Shown piece by piece: positions 13,061 through 19,257 of a stretch of 19,257 nt of DNA; position 1 is the stretch's first letter; each line of letters begins with the position of its first letter. The position numbers and the translations under genes were made by a program. A model generated the notes under the pieces. The model ran no database searches. It was not told the DNA's origin and was given only the letters and a program-made list of their open reading frames with translations. Where the stretch lies: contig JADFNI010000017.1 of assembly GCA_022563455.1 (NCBI GenBank), forward strand, positions 1 to 19,257, written 5' to 3'. Origin of the DNA: Nanobdellota archaeon. GTDB lineage: Archaea; Nanobdellota; Nanobdellia; Pacearchaeales; GW2011-AR1.

Positions 13061-13348
13061 ATGGTGAAACTTAAAAAAAGTGCGGTGAAAAGAAAACCTG
13101 ATTGGTTTCTTAAAAGTTCATTTTATCCGAAATCCTCTTGGGGGTTCATGCCTAAGAATTGGAGGGGGAGTTTATCTTTAGTTTTACTTGTTGGGCTGAA
13201 TATTTTTGCAGCTAATTATTTCAAGGTTACTGAAGATCTTCTTGATGCACTTCTTAAGTTTGGTGTTGTTTTTTGTTTGTCTATTTTTGTTTTTATTGAG
13301 ATTGCAAAATATAAGACTGAAGGTGTCAGGCGACCCATTTATAAATAG
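13061..13348 (+). CDS. small two-TM membrane protein
   Basis: The frame encodes 95 residues from the leaderless ATG; a TTG 12 bases upstream is less likely. A basic N-terminus (MVKLKKSAVKRKPDWFLK) and a Trp/Pro-containing stretch precede two hydrophobic helices at about 38-54 and 65-84, ending in a basic tail. By charge rule both ends face the cytoplasm. No known motif is seen and I do not recognise the family. The promoter of the downstream glycosylase lies inside its last codons, so the two genes are tightly packed. Confidence 0.7.
   Translation: MVKLKKSAVKRKPDWFLKSSFYPKSSWGFMPKNWRGSLSLVLLVGLNIFAANYFKVTEDLLDALLKFGVVFCLSIFVFIEIAKYKTEGVRRPIYK
13338..13347 (+). promoter_or_regulatory. TATA box of the Ogg gene
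   Basis: TTTATAAATA overlaps the end of the preceding gene and is centred about 24 nt before the ATG at 13366. Confidence 0.6.
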
Positions 13349-13365
13349 TGTTAGGGAGTTTTTAT

Positions 13366-13980
13366 ATGGATATAATTGAACGAATTTTGGATCTTCAAAA
13401 TTCTCCCATTAGGAAAATTATTGAGAAGCGTTTGAATGAGTTTAGGTTGGTTGGAGATAGTGATCTTTTTGGCGAACTTTGTTTTTGCTTGATGACTGCT
13501 AATTTTAGAGCTTCTAAATGTATTGAAATTCAAGAACGAATTGGGAGAGGATTTCATACATGGGATGAGGAGAGGCTTGCGACAGAATTAAAATCAATGG
13601 GGCATAGATTTTGGCCTCAAAGGGCTAAGCGAATAGTTCTTGCTCGTGGAATAAAAACTGAACTTTTGGGTATTCGTGATATGAATTCGAATGAGGCTCG
13701 GGATTTTCTTGTAGAGAATGTTCTTGGTCTTGGGTTGAAGGAGTCTAGTCATTTTCTTAGAAATATTGGTGTCTTGGACGTTTCGATAATCGACTTTCAT
13801 ATTGTGGACCTTTTGGTTCGGGAGGGTTTGATTGGAGAGCTTCCTAGTAAGTCTATTAGTTCTTCTAGATATATTGAAATTGAAGATATATTAAAGGGGC
13901 TCGGGAATAAACTTTCTATGAATCTTGCTGAGATTGATCTATATTTGTGGTATATTGAGACTGGGAATATCTTGAAATAA
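13366..13980 (+). CDS. ogg: 8-oxoguanine DNA glycosylase/AP lyase, Ogg2 type
   Basis: Removes oxidised guanine from DNA and nicks the abasic site. It has 204 residues, typical of the archaeal Ogg2 group (about 205). The helix-hairpin-helix region reads VLGLGLKESSHFLRNIG, with K125 as the Schiff-base lysine, and VSIIDFHIVDLL, with D143 as the catalytic aspartate. The 18-residue spacing equals that of the lysine and aspartate in the Methanocaldococcus enzyme (K129 and D147). FGELCFCLMTANFRASKC near the N-terminus fits the family. A start 18 bases upstream is possible, but the TATA distance favours this one. It sits upstream of archease and RtcB. Confidence 0.93.
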   Translation: MDIIERILDLQNSPIRKIIEKRLNEFRLVGDSDLFGELCFCLMTANFRASKCIEIQERIGRGFHTWDEERLATELKSMGHRFWPQRAKRIVLARGIKTELLGIRDMNSNEARDFLVENVLGLGLKESSHFLRNIGVLDVSIIDFHIVDLLVREGLIGELPSKSISSSRYIEIEDILKGLGNKLSMNLAEIDLYLWYIETGNILK

Positions 13981-13994
13981 GGCTTCCCAGTAGA

Positions 13995-14003
13995 TATTTA
14001 AAG
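13995..14003 (+). promoter_or_regulatory. TATA-like box of the archease gene
   Basis: TATTTAAAG is centred about 25 nt before the ATG at 14024. Confidence 0.5.
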
Positions 14004-14023
14004 TGATTTTCTTCTTTATTTTG

Positions 14024-14431
14024 ATGTCTTATGAGTATTTGGATCATACCGCGGATGTAAAATTTAGGGCTGTTGGGAGTACTGTTAGTGAGATGTATAT
14101 TTCTGCTGCGGACGCATTGCTTGATACTATGAGGGGAGACATAAAGATTCTTGAACAAAAGGAAATTTCTATAGAAGTTGAAGGAAAAGACCATGAAATA
14201 CTTCTTCACAATTTTTTGGAGGAATTTTTGTTTTTGCTTGATGCGAAGGATTTTTTGGTTGCAAAAATTAAGGACCTTAGTATTAGTGAGAATAAAATCA
14301 AATTTGTGGTTGTTGGAGACTCGGCTGACAATTATAAGTTTACTAATGATGTTAAGGCCATAACTTTTAATGAGATGAAAATCGGAGAAGATGGTGGGAA
14401 ATATTATGCAGAAGTTATCTTGGATGTATAA
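14024..14431 (+). CDS. archease (RtcB cofactor)
   Basis: Archease speeds RtcB guanylylation and permits multiple turnovers in RNA ligation. It has 135 residues. The N-terminus SYEYLDHTADVKFRAVG is the family signature (DHTAD). The metal-binding aspartates and C-terminal YYAEVILDV match the usual end. The alternative start seven codons upstream adds only a hydrophobic string and is rejected in favour of the leaderless ATG. It lies directly upstream of its partner RtcB, the common archaeal pairing. Confidence 0.95.
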   Translation: MSYEYLDHTADVKFRAVGSTVSEMYISAADALLDTMRGDIKILEQKEISIEVEGKDHEILLHNFLEEFLFLLDAKDFLVAKIKDLSISENKIKFVVVGDSADNYKFTNDVKAITFNEMKIGEDGGKYYAEVILDV

Positions 14432-14476
14432 ATTTGGATGTATATTGTTAGACGTATAAATTTGGACGTATAAATA
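14422..14476 (+). repeat. tandem TATA-containing repeats before rtcB
   Basis: The motif (G/A)GAYGTATAAATTTGG recurs: GGATGTATAAATTTGGATGTATA (14422-14444, in part the end of archease) and GACGTATAAATTTGGACGTATAAATA (14451-14476). Three TATAAAT boxes lie about 28 and 14 nt apart. They may be stacked promoters or a slippage product. Confidence 0.65.
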
Positions 14477-14575
14477 ATTCTCGAATTTAAAATTAATCGA
14501 AGAGGAGATTTGGATAGTTTAATAGAATTTAAGATGATTCCGAATATTTTTAAAGGCAAATTAGTTTTATTTTTG

Positions 14576-15982
14576 ATGGATAAAAATGATTTAGTTAAAA
14601 TTGAAGAGGGAGTTTATGAGCTTCCGATGAAAGGCGAGATGAGAGTACCTGGAAGGATTTTTATAACTGAGGATATGCTTGAAAGTATTGATGAAAGAAC
14701 TTTGAAACAGGTTTCAAATGTTGCGAAGCTTCCAGGAATTCAAAAATATTCTTATGGTATGAGTGATATACATTGTGGATATGGATTTCCAATTGGAGGA
14801 GTTGCTGCGTTTGACTTGGAGACTGGAGTTATTAGTCCTGGGGGTGTTGGATATGATATTAATTGTTCAGTTAGGCTTCTTAGAACTAATTTGGTTAAGG
14901 AGGATTTGAAAGGGCGTGAAAATGAGATAATGGACGCTTTGTTTGACGCGGTTCCGACTGGGACTGGGCGTGTTGGGAAACTTAAAATAAATTTTGAAGA
15001 GCTTGATTCTGTTTTGATTAATGGGGCGAAATTTATGGTTGAGAGGGGATATGGAACTAATTCTGATTTAGAATTTACTGAGGACAATGGGTGTTTAATT
15101 GGAGGGGATCCTAAAGACGTTTCTAGACGAGCAAAAGAACGAGGGATGCCTCAACTTGGAAGTTTAGGAGCTGGGAATCATTTTTTGGATATTTTAGTTG
15201 TTAGTGAGATTTTTGATAAGAAGACTGCAGAAGTTTATGGGCTTTTAGAAAATATGGTTGTTGTTCTTATTCATTGTGGGTCTCGTGGTCTTGGACATCA
15301 GGTGGCCTCGGACTACATTAAACTTATGGATGAAAAATATGGGCATCCAGAATTTGACCGAGAACTTGTTCATGCTCCTATAGGATCTTTGTTGGGACAA
15401 AAGTATTTATCTGCAATGCGCTGTGCCGCAAACTTTGCTTTTGCAAACAAGCAATTAATTACCCACAATGTTCGAGAGGCTATGAAGAAATTTTTCCCTG
15501 AATTTAAGATGGATGTTGTAGCTGACATTTGTCATAATATTGCTAAAATTGAGAAGCATATGGGACGAGAACTTTTGATTATGAGAAAGGGGGCGACTAG
15601 GTCTTTTGGCCCAAAGAGAAAAGAGATTCCATCTAAATATAGGGGTGTTGGATATCCAATTCTTATTCCTGGTTCAATGGGGACATCTAGTTATGTTCTT
15701 GCTGGGACAAATCGCGCCGAGGAGATTTCATTTGGATCAACTGCACATGGTGCTGGACGTGAGAAGTCAAGGACCGAGGCTCGGGCTAATGTGACATATG
15801 AGAGTGCTGTTAAAAATATGAAAGACTTGGGAGTTTATGTTAAGTCTCGAAGTCATAAGGGGATTATTGAAGAGGCTCCTAGTTCTTATAAGGATGTAAG
15901 TGAGGTTGTTCGAGTGTCGGATTCTTTGGGGATTGGGAAAAAAGTTGTGAGACTAGATCCATTGATTGTTGTTATTGGGTGA
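14576..15982 (+). CDS. rtcB: RtcB RNA-splicing ligase
   Basis: GTP- and Mn-dependent ligase joining 2',3'-cyclic phosphate and 5'-OH ends, used in tRNA splicing and RNA repair. It has 468 residues from ATG 14576, where MDKNDLVKIEEGVYELP fits the family N-terminus; a TATA-like TATTTTTAAA lies 26 nt upstream. A TTG 66 bases earlier with GGAG before it would add 22 residues and is less likely. Active-site residues are all present: C97 in GGVGYDINCSVRL, H202 in GAGNHFLD, H233 in IHCGSRGLGHQ, H320 in DICHNIAKIEKH, and the guanylylated histidine H391 in STAHGAGR. No intein is present. Archease sits directly upstream. Confidence 0.97.
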   Translation: MDKNDLVKIEEGVYELPMKGEMRVPGRIFITEDMLESIDERTLKQVSNVAKLPGIQKYSYGMSDIHCGYGFPIGGVAAFDLETGVISPGGVGYDINCSVRLLRTNLVKEDLKGRENEIMDALFDAVPTGTGRVGKLKINFEELDSVLINGAKFMVERGYGTNSDLEFTEDNGCLIGGDPKDVSRRAKERGMPQLGSLGAGNHFLDILVVSEIFDKKTAEVYGLLENMVVVLIHCGSRGLGHQVASDYIKLMDEKYGHPEFDRELVHAPIGSLLGQKYLSAMRCAANFAFANKQLITHNVREAMKKFFPEFKMDVVADICHNIAKIEKHMGRELLIMRKGATRSFGPKRKEIPSKYRGVGYPILIPGSMGTSSYVLAGTNRAEEISFGSTAHGAGREKSRTEARANVTYESAVKNMKDLGVYVKSRSHKGIIEEAPSSYKDVSEVVRVSDSLGIGKKVVRLDPLIVVIG

Positions 15983-16021
15983 TATTTAGATGAGGTGAAG
16001 TAAATGGATATATCGCTTGGA

Positions 16022-16035
16022 GTATTCTAGAATAC
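16022..16035. promoter_or_regulatory. 14-bp perfect palindrome upstream of the secreted-protein promoter
   Basis: GTATTCTAGAATAC is fully self-complementary with no loop and lies about 18 nt before the TATA box at 16053. It is suited to binding a dimeric regulator rather than forming a hairpin. Function is unproven. Confidence 0.35.
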
Positions 16036-16052
16036 ATGACTCTGAAGGTAAG

Positions 16053-16061
16053 ATTAATAAA
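16053..16061 (+). promoter_or_regulatory. TATA box of the secreted-protein gene
   Basis: ATTAATAAA is centred about 26 nt before the ATG at 16083. Confidence 0.5.
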
Positions 16062-16082
16062 GGAATTATTTGTAGATAGAAT

Positions 16083-17501
16083 ATGAGAAGGAGTGTTTTG
16101 GTTGTTGGTTTGTTTTTGGTTGTTATGTTTAGTGGGCCCGTGAATGCTGCTGGAACTTGTTCACCTGGAGATTCTGATAACATTATGAATTTATTTGATT
16201 GGAACAATTCTCACGGGTCGTTATGGAATGCTAGTACATATACTGATACAATTTGTTATGAGGATATTTTTTCAATTCCTTATGGTGGCGGCGGAAATCC
16301 TCATGAATGTACTGGAACAAACAGGCTTTTGAGTTTGAATGACGTTACTAATGCGCTTGCATCGACTACTACGGATGCTACTTATAATGTTGAAGTATGT
16401 TATGGGGATCTTGATTGTGTTGTTGATTCAACCCCTGGAGATGCTTGTACTAATGGGGGAAAAGTTGTTGTTAGGCTTTCTGATACAACTAATGCACATA
16501 TCTCGAATGCTAGTGATACTAATTATCTTGAAAAAATCTGTTGTACAATTGCATCTTTTGCTGGTGGAAAAGAATGGAGGAATACTCTTAATGGACTTAT
16601 AACTAATGCTGATATTGGAGATACTGTTATAATGTTTGATGGAGATTATACTCCAAGAATTGATGGGGCTCCCGTTATTTTTGAAGTGATAGAAGACGAT
16701 GTACTTGCTAATCCTGATGATGATATAAGAACTGAGGCTCTTGGAAATGCGATTGTTGGATATTATGATGATGCTCTTGGTGGGGCTATTGGTAAATGGA
16801 CAATTACCTCAGCTGATCTTGCACTTACGAATGATTTAACTGATTTTAAATTTAGTTCTAATTGGAGTTTTAGTGATCTTAGTTCAGAATTAATTGTCTC
16901 TAATGTTAAAGCAGATGATCCTTTGAGGATTTCTATTAGTAATCCTTCTTGCGGGACTCATCTTGATGTGAATACTAATATAACAATAGATATCTTTGTG
17001 TATGATATTGATGATGATGTTACTGGAGATTTAACTATATTTGATGGGATTAGTGACTCGGTTGTAGACTTTACATTTACAAATGGGGCTTCTTCGTTTA
17101 CATACAATTTTACCAATCCTGGAAACTGGAGAATTGTTGCTAAAGCTTCGAACCTTCGGAGTGCGGTTTTGAATTCTTCTAGTATTATGGTTATAGATAC
17201 AAGTCGGAATGGAAAATATTTGGCTGCTTGTATTACTCGGCCTGCAGGGCTTGAACTTATTACTTCAAGTACTGTTGTATTTGATGCTAGGGGTACTAAA
17301 GGAATTAACTATATAGTATCGCCTGAATCTTATGATCTAATTGGCTTAGGTGAGATGGAATTTCATTGGGAGATTATTGATCTTGAGGGAGGGGCGGAGC
17401 CTATTATTAATAAATTTAAAAGTGGCCTCCAATCTTATTTGTGGCAGGCAACTTTTGAAGAGGTTGGGCGAAAAGTTGCTAACTTGAAAGTTTTGGTTTG
17501 A
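16083..17501 (+). CDS. secreted or cell-surface protein with Ig/PKD-like domains
   Basis: The frame encodes 472 residues. A Sec signal peptide (MRRSVLVVGLFLVVMFSGPVNA) has a likely cut after A22. The N-terminal half is Cys-rich, with about ten cysteines in the first 160 residues, and has a GGGGNPHEC loop. Residues about 280-370 look like an immunoglobulin/PKD-type beta domain (RISISNPSCGTHLDVNT onward), and residues about 380-472 another (CITRPAGLELITSSTVVF, FHWEIIDLEGG). Many N-x-S/T sequons suggest glycosylation. There is no C-terminal membrane anchor, so it is free or held by other surface proteins. No enzymatic motif is visible. A surface or adhesin role near the pilus genes is only inference. 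Confidence 0.8.
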   Translation: MRRSVLVVGLFLVVMFSGPVNAAGTCSPGDSDNIMNLFDWNNSHGSLWNASTYTDTICYEDIFSIPYGGGGNPHECTGTNRLLSLNDVTNALASTTTDATYNVEVCYGDLDCVVDSTPGDACTNGGKVVVRLSDTTNAHISNASDTNYLEKICCTIASFAGGKEWRNTLNGLITNADIGDTVIMFDGDYTPRIDGAPVIFEVIEDDVLANPDDDIRTEALGNAIVGYYDDALGGAIGKWTITSADLALTNDLTDFKFSSNWSFSDLSSELIVSNVKADDPLRISISNPSCGTHLDVNTNITIDIFVYDIDDDVTGDLTIFDGISDSVVDFTFTNGASSFTYNFTNPGNWRIVAKASNLRSAVLNSSSIMVIDTSRNGKYLAACITRPAGLELITSSTVVFDARGTKGINYIVSPESYDLIGLGEMEFHWEIIDLEGGAEPIINKFKSGLQSYLWQATFEEVGRKVANLKVLV

Positions 17502-17528
17502 GATGATTTGGGAAATGTTATGGGGTGA

Positions 17529-18239
17529 TTAGGAATTTATTCTTTTCATTAATTTTTTAATTTTTTCAATATTTGGACCAAAATGTCCATTTCCTTTTGC
17601 GATTAAGATTTTTTTATGTTTGGAAAAGTGCTTTTCTAATTCAATAAGCATAAATCCATCTCTAAAGATGTCTTCGTATCTTCCAGCCTCATTAAATATA
17701 TTTAAATGAAGAAATGGGTTGAAGTAATCATAATAGTTTTTAGTTTCATCAAATTCTTCCAAGAAAATCTTTTTGAATTCTTTTTTAAAATTCTCTATAG
17801 AAAAGTTGAATTCTTTCATATGAAATTTATTTAATAATTTTTGAGTGAATTTATCATTGTTAAAATCTGGATCAAATTCACCATTATGTGACCACCTCAT
17901 AAGATTGTAAAATACAAAGGTAAATTCGAATCCGTATTTTTCGACTAAAAGATAAAATTTTTCAAAAGATGTAGGATCGTTTGGGCCGAGTTTAATTTCA
18001 AGTTTTCTACCTAGGTAACTAATAAAGCCCATTTCCTTACCATTTTTTATTGCTTCATTTTCATTTGAAAATGTTGGAATGTTAAATCCACCTTCAAGTA
18101 GGATAAGGTCTGGAGAGAATTCTCTAACTTTATCCTCTATGAATTCTTTTTCGAATTCGTTTAGCGCATGTGCTGTGGCTATGAATAATAGCTTCTTGGA
18201 ACCTTTTTCAAAAAGATGAAACTCGTGTCTGTTCTTCAT
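17529..18239 (-). CDS. TraB/TIKI-like (EreA/ChaN-like fold) protein
   Basis: The frame encodes 236 residues. KLLFIATAHALNEFE (H24), DLILLEGGF (E49) and C-terminal KKILIAKGNGHFGPN form the pattern of the TraB/PrgY/GumN/TIKI/ChaN group, where His and Glu residues of these strands build the putative metal site. No signal peptide or membrane segment is present, so it is cytoplasmic, unlike TIKI proteases. The gene is convergent with the secreted-protein gene and has a TATA box 25 nt upstream. Substrate is unknown; proteins of this group include peptidases and pheromone-response regulators. The call rests on motif order only. Confidence 0.6.
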   Translation of the reverse strand: MKNRHEFHLFEKGSKKLLFIATAHALNEFEKEFIEDKVREFSPDLILLEGGFNIPTFSNENEAIKNGKEMGFISYLGRKLEIKLGPNDPTSFEKFYLLVEKYGFEFTFVFYNLMRWSHNGEFDPDFNNDKFTQKLLNKFHMKEFNFSIENFKKEFKKIFLEEFDETKNYYDYFNPFLHLNIFNEAGRYEDIFRDGFMLIELEKHFSKHKKILIAKGNGHFGPNIEKIKKLMKRINS

Positions 18240-18259
18240 TAGAGATATAGGTTAAGAAT

Positions 18260-18268
18260 GTATATAAT
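18260..18268 (-). promoter_or_regulatory. TATA box of the TraB/TIKI-like gene
   Basis: Read on the minus strand, ATTATATAC is centred about 25 nt before the ATG at 18239. Confidence 0.55.
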
Positions 18269-18273
18269 CTTTT

Positions 18274-19089
18274 TTAAAGATTTTTAGCTAGTGTTTGAGG
18301 GGATGTAGTTTCTTTAATGATCTTCTGAGGATTTTCTCTTAATAGTTTGTTCCAATTTAGATTGGGGGTGTTTTCTAAATATATCTCAATTAAATTGTAT
18401 CCGATGGCATACCCCGCCCACAATGGGTATTTTCCTGAACCGTAGAATATTTCCTTGTAATTTTCAAAATCATTTTTATTTAAAAGTTCTTTTATATCTT
18501 TTAGGATTTCAAAAGATTCTTTTTTTGAAATTGTAGTTACCCATAAAGATTTTTTTCCTTTAATTATAAAATCCTTAAACTGTTCAGCTATACCTTCTAA
18601 TATTATCCAGCTTCCGATTGGAGCATCAAATTTTGCATATGGTGATAAGGAGTGGGCTAGTTCATGGATGATTGTTTCTTCTAATTGGTCTTTCCATCCG
18701 TTATTAAAATTAATAAAAATTAATAAAGTATTATTCCAAGGACAATATCCACTAACACCTTTCATTTTTTCTATAGTGAATTTATCGAAAGTTGGAAATA
18801 AAAATATATGAGTTTTTTCTTTAATGTAATCCTGACATTTTCTGAATGTTTTTTCAGAAATGGTTTTTATTTCTTTTTTATAATTCTCTTTAAAATTGTA
18901 ATTCTGATTGTCTTCTTTTTTATCGGGTATTAATCTATCTAAAGTGATTTTTAGCCATTTTTTCTCCTTGTATCCTGCATATCCTATACTTTCTAAATAT
19001 GGAATCTCTTCTAATATTTTATCGATAACTTCTTTTGGATTCCCAACCACATTTAAGTAATTATATAATTCAAAATTTTCTTTATTCAT
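18274..19089 (-). CDS. DUF2268/YjaZ-like zinc metalloprotease
   Basis: The frame encodes 271 residues from the ATG at 19089. A start 54 bases further upstream would lie in the coding end of the nitroreductase and gives no family match. ETIIHELAHSLSPY carries HExxH (H142, E143, H146), and EGIAEQF (residues 165-171) provides the likely third ligand. GKYPLWAGYAIGYNLIEIYL near the C-terminus is typical of DUF2268 peptidases. There is no signal peptide, so it is predicted cytoplasmic. Its first codons overlap the nitroreductase stop by 8 nt (ATGAATAA), so the two form an operon with coupled translation. Physiological substrate unknown. Confidence 0.82.
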   Translation of the reverse strand: MNKENFELYNYLNVVGNPKEVIDKILEEIPYLESIGYAGYKEKKWLKITLDRLIPDKKEDNQNYNFKENYKKEIKTISEKTFRKCQDYIKEKTHIFLFPTFDKFTIEKMKGVSGYCPWNNTLLIFINFNNGWKDQLEETIIHELAHSLSPYAKFDAPIGSWIILEGIAEQFKDFIIKGKKSLWVTTISKKESFEILKDIKELLNKNDFENYKEIFYGSGKYPLWAGYAIGYNLIEIYLENTPNLNWNKLLRENPQKIIKETTSPQTLAKNL

Positions 19090-19257
19090 TTTCTTTCCTT
19101 TTAATCTTACCAATACTAATACTATATATTGGAATCTCATCATCTGTTAAGTCAAGTATCTTTTTAACAGTATCATCTATGAACCCATTTACTGGGCATG
19201 ACCCAATTCCAATTTCGGAAGCAGCTAATTGAATGTTTTGTCCCATGTGACCTGCTT
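19082..19257 (-). CDS. nitroreductase-family (SagB-like) protein, C-terminal 57 residues
   Basis: The frame runs off the window edge. AGHMGQNIQLAASEIGIGSC, then a segment with FIDDTVKKILDL and YSISIGKIK, matches the C-terminal part of FMN-dependent nitroreductases, especially SagB-type oxidoreductases (AGHxxQNxxLxAxxxGLG, then FDDxxVxxLL, then IPVG). The FMN-binding and active-site regions upstream are outside the window, so no subfamily claim is safe. It overlaps the DUF2268-like gene by 8 nt. Confidence 0.8.
   Translation of the reverse strand, partial: AGHMGQNIQLAASEIGIGSCPVNGFIDDTVKKILDLTDDEIPIYSISIGKIKRKENE

Noticed and set aside
14510..14575. N-terminal extension of RtcB from TTG
   Set aside because: Despite an upstream GGAG, the 22 extra residues match nothing in RtcB, and the ATG at 14576 fits the family start and a TATA-like element.

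Overview
This AT-rich window is from an archaeon. It has an archaeal-type SRP RNA, class III (archaellin/pilin-type) signal peptides, an archaeal secretion ATPase, RtcB with archease, an archaeal Ogg2-type glycosylase, and TATA boxes centred 24-27 nt upstream of many start codons, which implies leaderless mRNAs. Small compact genes and the pilin sequence styles suggest a DPANN-like lineage (Pacearchaeota/Woesearchaeota type). That placement is inference.

Layout. Positions 1-1000 hold the N-terminal stub of a CYTH-domain gene (minus), a complete SRP RNA (plus) and a small coiled-coil/zinc-ligand protein (minus). Positions 1092-9824 are a type IV pilus cluster on the plus strand. It has five pilin-like proteins (one looks like the major subunit), a secretion ATPase, a 56-residue protein, a platform protein split into two genes, and two more pilin-like proteins. 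No FlaH/KaiC-like, FlaF/G or prepilin peptidase gene is present, so this reads as an adhesive or uptake pilus rather than an archaellum. Position 9879 begins a HerA-like ATPase, followed by a small protein resembling a Ser-less acyl carrier protein and a Mn-type superoxide dismutase.

Positions 12195-15982 hold RNA and DNA maintenance genes: a divergent Trm5/Taw2-like methyltransferase, a two-TM protein, an Ogg2-type 8-oxoguanine glycosylase, archease and RtcB RNA ligase. From 16083 on there is a secreted Ig/PKD-like protein, then minus-strand genes for a TraB/TIKI-like protein, a DUF2268-like metalloprotease and the C-terminal end of a nitroreductase.

The most unusual feature lies in the gaps of the pilus cluster. 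Four tiny related reading frames of 27-28 codons (7410-7496, 9128-9211, 9216-9302, 9302-9385) sit at gene junctions. Three of the four end in a stop codon that shares a base with the next frame's ATG, and the fourth (9128-9211) ends 4 nt before its neighbour's start. Each carries a hairpin just before its stop, and one stem base pair differs between copies in a compensatory way. The start of the downstream gene appears duplicated on both sides of the block, as if a mini-element had inserted at start codons while keeping translational coupling. I do not recognise this element.

Starts were chosen mainly from TATA-to-ATG distance, Shine-Dalgarno sites and family N-termini. All family assignments come from reading motifs by eye, with no database search.
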